Shown here piece by piece: positions 13,753 to 22,298 of a stretch of 45,419 nt of DNA. Source of the stretch: a virus. The notes under the pieces are model-generated. The model did not search any database, was not told the origin of the DNA, and saw nothing but the letters and a program-made list of their open reading frames with translations. The translations under genes and the position numbers were made by a program. The stretch is from positions 1 through 45,419 of IMG/VR virus record IMGVR_UViG_3300045256_000863; one strand, written 5' to 3'. Positions within the stretch are counted from its first letter, which is position 1. The number at the start of each line of letters is the position of its first letter.

Positions 13753-13785
13753 TTTTGTCGTGGCCGTCCGCTGGCCGCGACAAAA
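13753..13785. repeat. 13-bp inverted repeat in the endolysin leader
   Basis: TTTTGTCGTGGCC (13753-13765) pairs with GGCCGCGACAAAA (13773-13785), one mismatch, 7-base loop. Because T and A runs pair with each other, it lacks a free T tract and does not read as a terminator. It would form a strong hairpin in the 5' leader of the lysis transcript and could delay lysis or bind a regulator. Confidence 0.5.
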
Positions 13786-13796
13786 GTCTCTCTTTA
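13783..13796 (-). promoter_or_regulatory. TAAAGAGAGACTTT motif upstream of the lysis genes
   Basis: Leftward TAAAGAGAGACTTT differs at one position from TAAAGCGAGACTTT at 32613-32626, upstream of the head-operon promoter. It lies 66 bp before the endolysin ATG and overlaps the tail fibre stop codon. A shared late-gene regulator site is inferred. Confidence 0.35.
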
Positions 13797-14912
13797 CAGC
13801 TCGGCGTTAAGCGAAATCGTCTGCGGCGAACCCTGAGCGGAATAGTAGCCAGCAGACCCGGAGGTGACGCTCGTTTGAGTTACCAGGATCGCGACGATCG
13901 TCGTACTAACAGCGGTGATGGACGCGGTCCCGCTTCCGGTTCCCGGGTTCATCGCGAGCGATCCAGATGCAGAGCCCGTTGGCTTCACCCGCATTGCTAC
14001 GGGCAAATATAGAAAGCCTAGAGACTGAGTCGACGAGTACGCGGCGGCCATGACGAAGGCATCGCCCACGGCAGTAGTTACCGCGAAGAAATATCGATGG
14101 CAGAGGGCAAGCTCCACTTGCGCCGGACGCCACTCGAACGACGATGCGGAGCTCCCGAGCTCGAGCTGAACTTCGGAGAAGGAGACGCTCGTACCGCCGA
14201 GCTTCACCGTGATATTTCCCGTACTGCCCGCCGCGATCGTGAACGACACGCCGCGCCGACCACTTCCCGCCGTGATCGTCCCCGTCTGCCCGTCGACGTT
14301 GACCGAGATCGATCCGCTCGGATTGTTCACCGAGATCGTGACGACCTGATTCGCGAGGTTCGGCGACTCGATCACCTGGACGATCGTCCCGCTCGTGATC
14401 GTGACCGTCTTCCCGCTGACGCTGTAGTTCGCGCCTCCGGTGTCGGCCTTCCATCGATCATGACCGTACACGCCAGCCGCGAGCGCGCCCCCAGCGAACG
14501 CGCGTTGATTGATCGCGAAGTCACCGTTTATGAGGTAGTTCTTGAAGCCGCGCGTCGGCCCGTACATGAGATCCCACGCGCTACCGTTGTACGCCGCGGG
14601 CTGTTTCTCGTCCTCGAGATAGACCTCCCATCCCGTTTTAGGCGTGAAGAACTCCCACGCCGACGCGACGCTCGAGTAACGCGCGATCTTGTTCGTCTGC
14701 CCGCTCCAGTTCGCGCCCGTCGCGCCGCTCGGGATGATGTACATATCGCCATCCGCTGGCGATCCGGGCTGAGCCGTGATCGATCGACTTTTCACGTGCG
14801 CTTGCACGAGACCATCGACAGCGCGAAGCATCGCCCGGAACTGGTTCCCGTGCGCGTCGCCGTCCGCCGCATTCACCATAACGCCAAGGTTCGGCCCATT
14901 GGTCACACTCAT
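13794..14912 (-). CDS. Tail fibre or receptor-binding protein with DUF2793-like domain
   Basis: 372 aa. After a short N-terminus, residues 40-115 show a DUF2793-like pattern (QPGSPADGDMYIIPSGATGA ... TGWEVYLEDEKQPAAYNGSAW), found in phage tail fibres. The rest is a Gly/Ser/Thr-rich beta domain with a segment LINGDFAINQRAF typical of fibre C-terminal carbohydrate-binding regions. It is the last structural gene, after the tip protein, and overlaps it as ATGA. Likely host-recognition component. Confidence 0.75.
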   Translation of the reverse strand: MSVTNGPNLGVMVNAADGDAHGNQFRAMLRAVDGLVQAHVKSRSITAQPGSPADGDMYIIPSGATGANWSGQTNKIARYSSVASAWEFFTPKTGWEVYLEDEKQPAAYNGSAWDLMYGPTRGFKNYLINGDFAINQRAFAGGALAAGVYGHDRWKADTGGANYSVSGKTVTITSGTIVQVIESPNLANQVVTISVNNPSGSISVNVDGQTGTITAGSGRRGVSFTIAAGSTGNITVKLGGTSVSFSEVQLELGSSASSFEWRPAQVELALCHRYFFAVTTAVGDAFVMAAAYSSTQSLGFLYLPVAMRVKPTGSASGSLAMNPGTGSGTASITAVSTTIVAILVTQTSVTSGSAGYYSAQGSPQTISLNAEL

Positions 14913-17362
14913 TGCTGCACCCCTCCGAAGTTCAATCCGAATTGCATTCCGAAGCCCGTCATCGTGAACGAGCGCTCCTGGTACGTACCCGTAAGCGTGC
15001 CATTAACCGGGATCACGCGCATCGCGACGACCTTCGTTCCGTCCGTATCGTCCGCTAGCCGCTGCGCCGCCGTGTACGCCTGACTCGTTCCCGTCACCGC
15101 GGAGAACGTCTGTTTCAGCACGCCGCCGACGCGCACCTCGACCGTGTAGTTACCTTCCGGGCCAGCCGCCACGCTCGCCGCATCCTGCGAGAGCACCGTC
15201 TCCGCCGTCGCCTGGGTTACGCGGTTCCGATGCGCCCACGTCATCGTGGCATCGCCCGTCGTCGTCGTCGGCCACGCGAGAGTGTTCACGCGGATCAGCC
15301 CGGGCGCGTATGGCTTCTGAGCGCGCGAGCTCGTCGTTATCGACACCGCGGAGACATCCGCGAGCGTGAGCGTCTTCGTCGGCGTGTACGTGAGGAGCTT
15401 CGCGTTCAGCGTCAGATCCGCGCCGTACGGGCTATCGTCCGTCAGCCCGACGCCTTCCGTCAGGAACCACACGCGCGCGCCCGCCGCGTGATCCGCGGGG
15501 ATCGTATCCAGAACCGCGCGCATCAGTCCCGCGATCGTATAAGTACCGTCGCCGTTATCCGTGACCGTCTTCCACGCGATCAGCTCGCCGTCGACGAGGA
15601 GGATGTTCTTCCCCGCGTTCCAATCCGCATCCGTCGCCGACGCGAGATCGAACATATCCTTCCCACCCTGGACGACGAAGCCCGTATTGTCGATCGCGCT
15701 CGTCGTCTTCGGGTACGTCGAGACCAGCGTCGCCGATGGCGTGAACGCCGGGATGTCCTCCGACTGCGAGTAATTCGTACCGCCGCTGTTCCGATCCGTC
15801 CACACCTGATAGCCCGTCTCGACGACTCCCGCGCGCGTCCCGAGCGTCATCACGTAGCGATCCGCGCTCCCGACGAGCTGATACGGCGCTTCCTCGAGAC
15901 GCTGGAACGCGAGCGGCTGCGGAGTGAAATTCGTGTCCGTCCACTCGGACGGCGGCGGAGGCGCGTACGCCGTCGACGTCAGCCCGAAGATATCCTCGAC
16001 CGCGTCGATGGAGATCGTCGCGTCCGTCAGGCCGCCGTAACTGATCCTCGTAACGCGACAAGTCATCGCCGAGATCCCGAGCGGCGTCCAGTCGAGACGG
16101 AACACCGATCCGGGCCGCATGTTCCACGCGAGACGATTCACCTTCAGCTCGAGCGACGCGAGCGGATAGCTCAGCGTCTTGAGCGCGCGCTGAGCGACGA
16201 GAGACGCCGTCGCGCCGTTACTGACACCGCGGAACGTGATCGACTCCGTCACGACCTCGCCGCCGCGCGCCTGGATGTTCGCGAGATCCTGGGCCTGCGC
16301 AACCGCCTCCGTGAAGTCCTGCGAGCGGTCCGTGTACTGGATCTTGATCGTGTTCCGCGTCTCGCTCCAGCTCGAGCGCGCCATCGTGCACGACTTCACG
16401 TTCGACGGATTCATCTTCGGGATCGTGTTCACGTCGTAATCCTGACGCGCGAGCTTCAGCGTAATGAGGCCCGTACTCGGATCCGTATAGATCACGCCGT
16501 CGACATGGCGAAGGATGTCACCGATCACGCCGTTCGCGTCGCTCGGGCTATCGAGGATCATCGACAGCCCCATCCCCTCCGCGAAAAGCGTATTCCCCGC
16601 GGACGTGAACGAAGCCGCGTCGATCATCACCGGGGAGACGCCGATACTCCACGTCGGATCCGTGAGGATCTCGTAAAGCATGCATGCGGGATTCGCATCG
16701 CCATTGATGTTGTGCTTGTTCCCGGTGAGACCGAGCTGATTCGGGCAGCGACGAACGACGAACGACGGACTCTTGAGATACGACGACGTCCCGACATACA
16801 TCCCGCGCATGACCGCATAGCAGTGCGGACGATACGCCGGGAGCGACTTCCCGACCTTCGCCTGAAGGTAGTCGTTAGGCACCTGAGCGGACGTCCCCGG
16901 ATAGAAGTCCATCATCCCGGAGATTCCGCCTTCGCTCTCCTCGCCGCCGAACAGGTCCGGCGAATTGATCGAGATCGTGAAGTGATTCGGATCCGACGTG
17001 TTCGTCGTGTACGACGGCGACTTATCGCCCCACTTCAGGCTAATGAACTCGAGCGTCCCTTGAGCGAGGACGATCTGCATCCCGAGGTAATACTTGTAAC
17101 CCGTGATGATCTTCTTGCTCGAAAAGAGCCCCGTCTTCACCTTCTTTTTGATCGGGTTGATCTGTAGATCCCCGAACCATACGACGTTGGGTCCGCTGAT
17201 CTTGCACGTTCCCCACACGACGGGAACCGCGCGACCCTCCTCCGCAGTCGGAAGCGTGAAGTCGCCGAGCGCTGACGGCTGAGGCGTTCCGAACTTGGGC
17301 TTCGGGCGCAGCAGCTCGCCAGCGATCATCATGGCGATCATTACGATAATCATCCACCACAT
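14909..17362 (-). CDS. Tail tip / central hub protein
   Basis: 817 aa. The N-terminus is strongly hydrophobic (MWWMIIVMIAMMIAGELL). The next part resembles tail-tip attachment proteins (AVPVVWGTCKISGPNVVWFG), and the middle contains a domain typical of hub proteins (LRHVDGVIYTDPSTGLITLK, LARQDYDV). The last third holds fibronectin-like beta domains (about 710-800). Position, after minor tail proteins and before the fibre, is that of lambda J. The hydrophobic start is common in this family and may help contact the host membrane. Confidence 0.8.
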   Translation of the reverse strand: MWWMIIVMIAMMIAGELLRPKPKFGTPQPSALGDFTLPTAEEGRAVPVVWGTCKISGPNVVWFGDLQINPIKKKVKTGLFSSKKIITGYKYYLGMQIVLAQGTLEFISLKWGDKSPSYTTNTSDPNHFTISINSPDLFGGEESEGGISGMMDFYPGTSAQVPNDYLQAKVGKSLPAYRPHCYAVMRGMYVGTSSYLKSPSFVVRRCPNQLGLTGNKHNINGDANPACMLYEILTDPTWSIGVSPVMIDAASFTSAGNTLFAEGMGLSMILDSPSDANGVIGDILRHVDGVIYTDPSTGLITLKLARQDYDVNTIPKMNPSNVKSCTMARSSWSETRNTIKIQYTDRSQDFTEAVAQAQDLANIQARGGEVVTESITFRGVSNGATASLVAQRALKTLSYPLASLELKVNRLAWNMRPGSVFRLDWTPLGISAMTCRVTRISYGGLTDATISIDAVEDIFGLTSTAYAPPPPSEWTDTNFTPQPLAFQRLEEAPYQLVGSADRYVMTLGTRAGVVETGYQVWTDRNSGGTNYSQSEDIPAFTPSATLVSTYPKTTSAIDNTGFVVQGGKDMFDLASATDADWNAGKNILLVDGELIAWKTVTDNGDGTYTIAGLMRAVLDTIPADHAAGARVWFLTEGVGLTDDSPYGADLTLNAKLLTYTPTKTLTLADVSAVSITTSSRAQKPYAPGLIRVNTLAWPTTTTGDATMTWAHRNRVTQATAETVLSQDAASVAAGPEGNYTVEVRVGGVLKQTFSAVTGTSQAYTAAQRLADDTDGTKVVAMRVIPVNGTLTGTYQERSFTMTGFGMQFGLNFGGVQQ

Positions 17363-17363
17363 A

Positions 17364-18161
17364 TCAGCTAATGCTCCCGTTGAATGGACTTTTCGTCGGG
17401 ATCCTCGCGTACCCGAGATGATTCGGAAGGTTCGAGAACTTCGACGTACACATCGCTTCGGTTCGATCGCATCCCGCGTAAGCGTTCATCGACTCGCCAG
17501 CCGCCAGCGACGGGAACGGATTCATCAGCGTGATCGTGTCGCCGACGTGACTCATCACGAAACGGATGTCGCCGTCGCTCCGCTCGACGAATCCCGTCGT
17601 AAACCATCCGTCCGGCTTCGTCGCGAACGCCGGACTCTTGATCGTCGCGCCGCTGACGGACGAGATCGTCCCCGTGACTCGGAACGCCGTCTTATTCACG
17701 CCGCAGCCCGCCGAGTACAGCGCGTGATTGCAAGGACGCTGATACAGCTCCGCGGGGATCTGCCGACGTAGCGCTTCGCTGATCGGCATCGCCGTAATCG
17801 TCGCCTCCGAATCCTCGAAGCGGACCGTCGCGACCTTCCCGACGAACGTCGTCACGATCTCCGAGTCGCCGCGGTGGAGTCGATAGATCGTCACGCCGAC
17901 AGGCGTCACGGGTAGATAACTGATCCACAGCGCCGCGACCGCGTTATCGCGCGGAACCGTGATCTCGATACTCCCTGCGCCGTCTTCGTTGTTCTGGTCG
18001 ATCTCGTTACGCGAGATCACCTCCGGGACGTAGATCTCGGACGCCTTCGTATACGTGACGTCGCCGCTCGTGTAGAGCCACAGATTCACACCCTGCGCGA
18101 ATCGATAGAGCTCGATCGGCTGACCCGAGTATTTGCTCGTCTCGCGAGCCGCGTACGTCAT
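17364..18161 (-). CDS. Minor tail protein, phage BR0599/DUF2163 type
   Basis: 265 aa. The N-terminal half is beta-rich and resembles DUF2163. The C-terminal half carries the typical conserved cysteines (RPCNHALYSAGCGV and AGCDRTEAMCTSKFSNLPNH) and ends near RIPTKSPF, as in BR0599-family baseplate/tail-tip proteins. The cysteines might bind a metal or cluster, as in lambda L. ATG at 18161 overlaps the upstream stop as ATGA. Confidence 0.8.
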   Translation of the reverse strand: MTYAARETSKYSGQPIELYRFAQGVNLWLYTSGDVTYTKASEIYVPEVISRNEIDQNNEDGAGSIEITVPRDNAVAALWISYLPVTPVGVTIYRLHRGDSEIVTTFVGKVATVRFEDSEATITAMPISEALRRQIPAELYQRPCNHALYSAGCGVNKTAFRVTGTISSVSGATIKSPAFATKPDGWFTTGFVERSDGDIRFVMSHVGDTITLMNPFPSLAAGESMNAYAGCDRTEAMCTSKFSNLPNHLGYARIPTKSPFNGSIS

Positions 18162-18766
18162 GCCGTTACCTCCTTCGGTATCTCGCGGAACGTCAGCGTC
18201 GCCTCCGCCGTGTTCCACGTGTGCCACGTGATTTCCGTCATGTCGTCGTCCAGCCGGCACAGCATCATGAACGAGATCATCGTCGCTTGCGGGAGCGCTA
18301 CGACGGGCGACTCGAGGATGATCGACTCCGTCCCGTCTCCGTTATCCGACGCGTTCGTCACATGCGAGATCGTGAACGATCCCGTCGACGAGAAGATCGC
18401 GAGATATCGCCTCGCGAACTGCGGGAACTGGTATCGCGCATATCCCTGCGACTTGATGAGGAACGACGAGCTATTGCCCAGCACGTCCGACGCGAGCTCC
18501 ATGTCGCGCCGATAGCTCGGCACCCAAAACGGCACCGCTCGACCCGCGCGAGCGTCCAGAAACGCGCGCAGCTTCGCGACCTCCGTCCGATCAGGACAGA
18601 ACCAGGAGAACGGGAAGTCGATTCCGGGCACGCCCGCGTGATCGTCCGTCGTCCGCTTTCCCGTCTTGTTATCCAGTAGCGCGAACGATCGCGCGTAATG
18701 GAAGGGAATCGTCCCGTCGCGGTTCGGTTCCACGTCCAGCACATCGAAGCCGAGAAGCGTCGTCAT
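18158..18766 (-). CDS. Minor tail protein
   Basis: 202 aa, soluble, beta-rich, with aromatic clusters (FPFSWFCPDRTEVAKLRAFL, VPFWVPSYRRDMEL). Position between the distal tail genes indicates a tail-tip component comparable to the lambda M/L region. No further family assignment. Overlaps both neighbours as ATGA. Confidence 0.65.
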   Translation of the reverse strand: MTTLLGFDVLDVEPNRDGTIPFHYARSFALLDNKTGKRTTDDHAGVPGIDFPFSWFCPDRTEVAKLRAFLDARAGRAVPFWVPSYRRDMELASDVLGNSSSFLIKSQGYARYQFPQFARRYLAIFSSTGSFTISHVTNASDNGDGTESIILESPVVALPQATMISFMMLCRLDDDMTEITWHTWNTAEATLTFREIPKEVTA

Positions 18767-19815
18767 AGAGTCGCCTCGATCGTGAATTTCAGCGACATCT
18801 CCGCGACGCCGGGAGCGCGTACGTCGATCGTCTCGCTATTCGTCATCCGGCCGATCTTGACGGGGATCACGAACGTTTTGTTCGCGCTCCAAGTCTTTAG
18901 GAGCGGATTCTCCGTCGTGATCGTCGTCGCATCCATCGCGTGAATTTGCTGGACTTCCCACGTGTGTTGATCGACCCACAGCAGCACGATCCCGCCGACC
19001 TCGAAGCCGCGGAGCGACGTCGGGACGGGAATCGACTTCGATCCGACGATGACGTTCGACGCGAGCTGTTGGGCATCCTGCCACCACGGTACGCCGAACA
19101 CTCGATGCTGCCAGCCGAACAGGAGCGCATCCATCGCCGCCGCGTCGCGCGCCTCGAGAACGAGCGGCTTAAACGCCAGCGTGCGCGCCGGAGATCCCCT
19201 CAACTGGACACGTTGCTCCGTGTCGTCGTACGCCGTGAAGATGTCCGTCAGATATCCGTATCCCTCCGTGACCTTCTCGCTCCAGTCCGGGGAGACCGAG
19301 AAAAGGACGAGACGCTTACCCGTGATCGTCAGCACCGCGGACGCTCCCGTGAACTGGAACGAGATCTCGTTCGTGATTCCCGGAGGACCGTCGAGCGTCA
19401 CCGCGAGCGTGTAGTTCGACGACTGGAGCGCCGCGAACTGCGCCGGAGGCTGGACGCCTCCCGTCAGGTTCACGCCCTGGCCGCCCGTGATCGCGATCGC
19501 GTCGAGATGCATCCCGCGGCGAAACGCGTTCCATACGTTGATAGTCGTCTGAAACGTGTCGAGAAGGTTTCCGACGTCGACACTCGACGGCGTGACCTGG
19601 ATTCGATCGTAGTAGTCGCCCGCGAACATCGCGAAGCTATATCCGCCCGCGCTGCGCGGATTCTCGTCGACGGGCTGCGTATTCATCATCGCGCCGACGC
19701 CGACACGAGGCGCGATCGCAAGCGCGCCAGATCCGTCCGTCCAGAGCGGATGCGAGTCGTACACCGGATTAAGTCCGGCGCTGCTTTGCACGATTACCAG
19801 CGACGAGAGGATCAT
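18763..19815 (-). CDS. Minor tail protein (350 aa)
   Basis: Beta-rich structural protein. Its C-terminal half (LVLEARDAAAMDALLFGWQH ... GVPWWQDAQQL ... EVGGIVLLWVDQHTWEVQQI) follows the pattern of tail-tip proteins that describe a scaffold of beta-sandwiches. It lies in the middle of the minor-tail cluster and joins its neighbours by overlapping stop and start codons. Precise role unknown. Confidence 0.65.
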   Translation of the reverse strand: MILSSLVIVQSSAGLNPVYDSHPLWTDGSGALAIAPRVGVGAMMNTQPVDENPRSAGGYSFAMFAGDYYDRIQVTPSSVDVGNLLDTFQTTINVWNAFRRGMHLDAIAITGGQGVNLTGGVQPPAQFAALQSSNYTLAVTLDGPPGITNEISFQFTGASAVLTITGKRLVLFSVSPDWSEKVTEGYGYLTDIFTAYDDTEQRVQLRGSPARTLAFKPLVLEARDAAAMDALLFGWQHRVFGVPWWQDAQQLASNVIVGSKSIPVPTSLRGFEVGGIVLLWVDQHTWEVQQIHAMDATTITTENPLLKTWSANKTFVIPVKIGRMTNSETIDVRAPGVAEMSLKFTIEATL

Positions 19816-20735
19816 CAGAATTTCCGGAAAGCGAGTCCGTAGGCGTTGCTATTCGGCGTGTTCGCCGCGCCGTTCTTCACGATCACGGGGAACACCTTCC
19901 ACGTATCCGGCCCGATGCTGAACTCCTGTCCTGGCGTGTAGTTCGTGATATCGATGTAGCGAATATCTTTCGGCGCTCCGAGCGGCGACCAAAGAACACC
20001 TCCGGGCCGCTGTACCAACTGCCATAGCTTGGACAAGATCGATAGGCCGTTGAACGCGTTCGGCGAGCATAGTCGAAGGTTCTCGAGCGTCCCCGAAACG
20101 AATCCGCCGAAGATGCGACTCGATCCGAATTGGACCGATGACCACCACTTGTTAGTGTTGCCATCGATATCAGCTCGTACATACGTCGAGACATAGTTCG
20201 CGTTCGTCCCGATGTTGTCGAACGGGATCGCGTTCCACGACGAGTTAGGGTTGTTCGTCGTCGACGTATCCGAGTAGCGCCAGTTTTGGGCGTACACGTA
20301 TTCGCCGCCCGTGTACGCTCCGAACTTCTCCATCGTTCCGAAACCGAAATGCCGGAACGACCCGCCCGTCACCTCGATAACGACGTGAATGTAATCGACG
20401 TCCGCGAAGAAGTGATAAGCGACGTACGGCCCCGGGATGTTGTTCGTTGCGGTGAAGCTGCCAGGATATCCGGGCTGCACGTTGTAGTTGCCCGCGCTGT
20501 ACCCCGTGACAGGTATAAGGCACATGATCGGAACGGGATTCACGCTATTACCGCCCGTTGCGGTAGTCAGCACGACGACGTACTTCCCGCCCTTCGTGAG
20601 ATAGAGCTCCTTTCCCGACGCGTCGTCCGCACGCGTGCCGTATCGATTCACCGTCCAGCCCTGCGCGATCGCGAAGATGCGCAGCTTATCGAGGAGATCC
20701 TGTTCGCCCGTCGCGGTTCCAGTTTCGTATGCCAT
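19815..20735 (-). CDS. Minor tail protein, paralogue A
   Basis: 306 aa. Its start (YETGTATGEQDLLDKLRIFA) matches that of the next gene (YEIGTATDYYDLLDRLNTFL), so the two are paralogues. The body is beta-rich with many Asn, Gly and aromatics (VRADIDGNTNKWWSSVQFG), typical of exposed virion proteins. It may decorate the tail or bind the host surface. TGATG overlap with its neighbour. Confidence 0.65.
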   Translation of the reverse strand: MAYETGTATGEQDLLDKLRIFAIAQGWTVNRYGTRADDASGKELYLTKGGKYVVVLTTATGGNSVNPVPIMCLIPVTGYSAGNYNVQPGYPGSFTATNNIPGPYVAYHFFADVDYIHVVIEVTGGSFRHFGFGTMEKFGAYTGGEYVYAQNWRYSDTSTTNNPNSSWNAIPFDNIGTNANYVSTYVRADIDGNTNKWWSSVQFGSSRIFGGFVSGTLENLRLCSPNAFNGLSILSKLWQLVQRPGGVLWSPLGAPKDIRYIDITNYTPGQEFSIGPDTWKVFPVIVKNGAANTPNSNAYGLAFRKF

Positions 20736-22297
20736 CAGTCGAGCCTCACAGCCATGTAATGTTGCGGATCGGTGCGGTACACGTTTTGCACCACGAGATG
20801 AGTGAATCCGCTATCCGGGATCGTGTTCTCCGAAGCGTTCAGGAATCCGCTCACCCAAAACGCGCCATCAAGCTCACCAAGGACGGCGAGCGTCGGATTG
20901 CTCATGTTCGGGATCACCGGGAGGAGCGTATAAGTCCCGTCGATGTTCTCTCGAATAAAGGTCGTGAGCTGTTGGCTCGCTCCCATATACGCCGGATACA
21001 TCCAGCGATTCACGCCGTTGTTGTTATCCGGCGATCCATCCTGACCCGACCCTTCGTAGCGATTCGAGAAACCACGCCACACCACATCCGGGCAAAGGAT
21101 ATCGACGCCGTAGCGCCCCGGATCCTGGAAGTTGCGCACGTTCGCGCCCGTGTAGCTCCATCGCCGCGAGCTGTTATCGCTCGACCCCGCGACCATGAAC
21201 GGGAGTCCGTACTGAGAGGGCGTCGCGTACGGATAGAACAGCCCGATATAAGCCGCGTGATACGTCGTCGAGACCTTCGCGATCACAATCACGCGCTGAC
21301 CGTTCGCGATGAACCAATACGGGATGGCGTTATTCCACGCGAGGACCGACTTCTCTCCGCTGACGTTCCCCATCGTCTCGAGAGGATTCGCGTCCGCGAA
21401 ATTCGTGAATCCGCGGAACGCGATGTTGTAGTAATCGCCCGCGACGCTCGCAGTCGTGAACGCTCCAGCGAAGATGTTCTTCAGCCCATCGTTACCCGAA
21501 GCCTTCCACACGACCTCGAAGCGACGCGCGAGATTCATCCCCGAGCCGACCGCCGCATAGAAGCCGACCTCGTTCACTTCGACGTTGGTGTTCCCGCCGT
21601 TCGCCGTGACGCGCATACGCCACCAGCGATGCGAGCTCGGGCTCGTCACCGCGAAGCGCCGGATCTGCCGATTCGTGTTCCACGTGATACCCGTGAACGT
21701 CTGCTGAGTCGACCAGGACGAACCGTCGTCGGAATACTCGAGGACGATCGTCGTCGCGCCCGCGTTCGTGTTGTCCCATATCTGCCAACTGATCTCCGCG
21801 ACCGCGACGGACTTCGCCATTTTGCAGCCGATGACGGGAGAGCTCGCGAGTGCCAGCGTCGCGAACGTTCCCGTATTCCCGTCGAACGCGTTCGCGAGAT
21901 TGGTGAAGTTCCCGAGACGATCGCGCTCGTCGATACAGCCGCCCATGCGCTGCACCGCCCACGCGGGCGCGGTGTTGATCGAGAACTTATCGCCAGCGAC
22001 GAACGCCACTCCGCCTGCGTTGATCGTGAAGTTCAGCTTCGCGTGAGCGAACGGAGTCCCTACCGTCGCCGTCCCGATGCTTCCGCTCGCCGTGCCGACG
22101 ACGGAGAACGTCGTCGAGCTCGTCGCCGTGATATCGAACGTCTCCGCGATGGACGACGCGCCGCCGCTGTACGACGTCAGCGTTCCGTTACCCGTCCCCG
22201 TATACGTCCGCCCGAACGCGCTCCCCTTCGTCGTGAGGAACGTGTTCAGACGATCCAGCAGGTCGTAATAATCCGTCGCCGTTCCGATCTCGTACAT
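20735..22297 (-). CDS. Minor tail protein, paralogue B with discoidin-like insert
   Basis: 520 aa. It shares N-terminal and C-terminal character with the 306-aa neighbour (RENIDGTYTLLPVIPNMSNP corresponds to its VRADIDGNT region). It also carries an extra segment, about residues 130-250, containing FDGNTGTFATLA, VAVAEISWQIWDNTNAG and ATTIVLEYSDDGSSWSTQ. That is the pattern of F5/8-type (discoidin) carbohydrate-binding domains. It may add a sugar-binding module to the tail surface. Confidence 0.65.
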   Translation of the reverse strand: MYEIGTATDYYDLLDRLNTFLTTKGSAFGRTYTGTGNGTLTSYSGGASSIAETFDITATSSTTFSVVGTASGSIGTATVGTPFAHAKLNFTINAGGVAFVAGDKFSINTAPAWAVQRMGGCIDERDRLGNFTNLANAFDGNTGTFATLALASSPVIGCKMAKSVAVAEISWQIWDNTNAGATTIVLEYSDDGSSWSTQQTFTGITWNTNRQIRRFAVTSPSSHRWWRMRVTANGGNTNVEVNEVGFYAAVGSGMNLARRFEVVWKASGNDGLKNIFAGAFTTASVAGDYYNIAFRGFTNFADANPLETMGNVSGEKSVLAWNNAIPYWFIANGQRVIVIAKVSTTYHAAYIGLFYPYATPSQYGLPFMVAGSSDNSSRRWSYTGANVRNFQDPGRYGVDILCPDVVWRGFSNRYEGSGQDGSPDNNNGVNRWMYPAYMGASQQLTTFIRENIDGTYTLLPVIPNMSNPTLAVLGELDGAFWVSGFLNASENTIPDSGFTHLVVQNVYRTDPQHYMAVRLD

Positions 22298-22298
22298 A

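Noticed and set aside
15230-17167. Long rightward 645-residue open frame opposite the tail tip gene
   Set aside because: Extreme Arg/Asp/His composition is the mirror of GC-rich codons on the other strand; no start signal or motif. The same holds for other long opposite-strand frames such as 20729-22387, 23124-24458 and 30629-32344.
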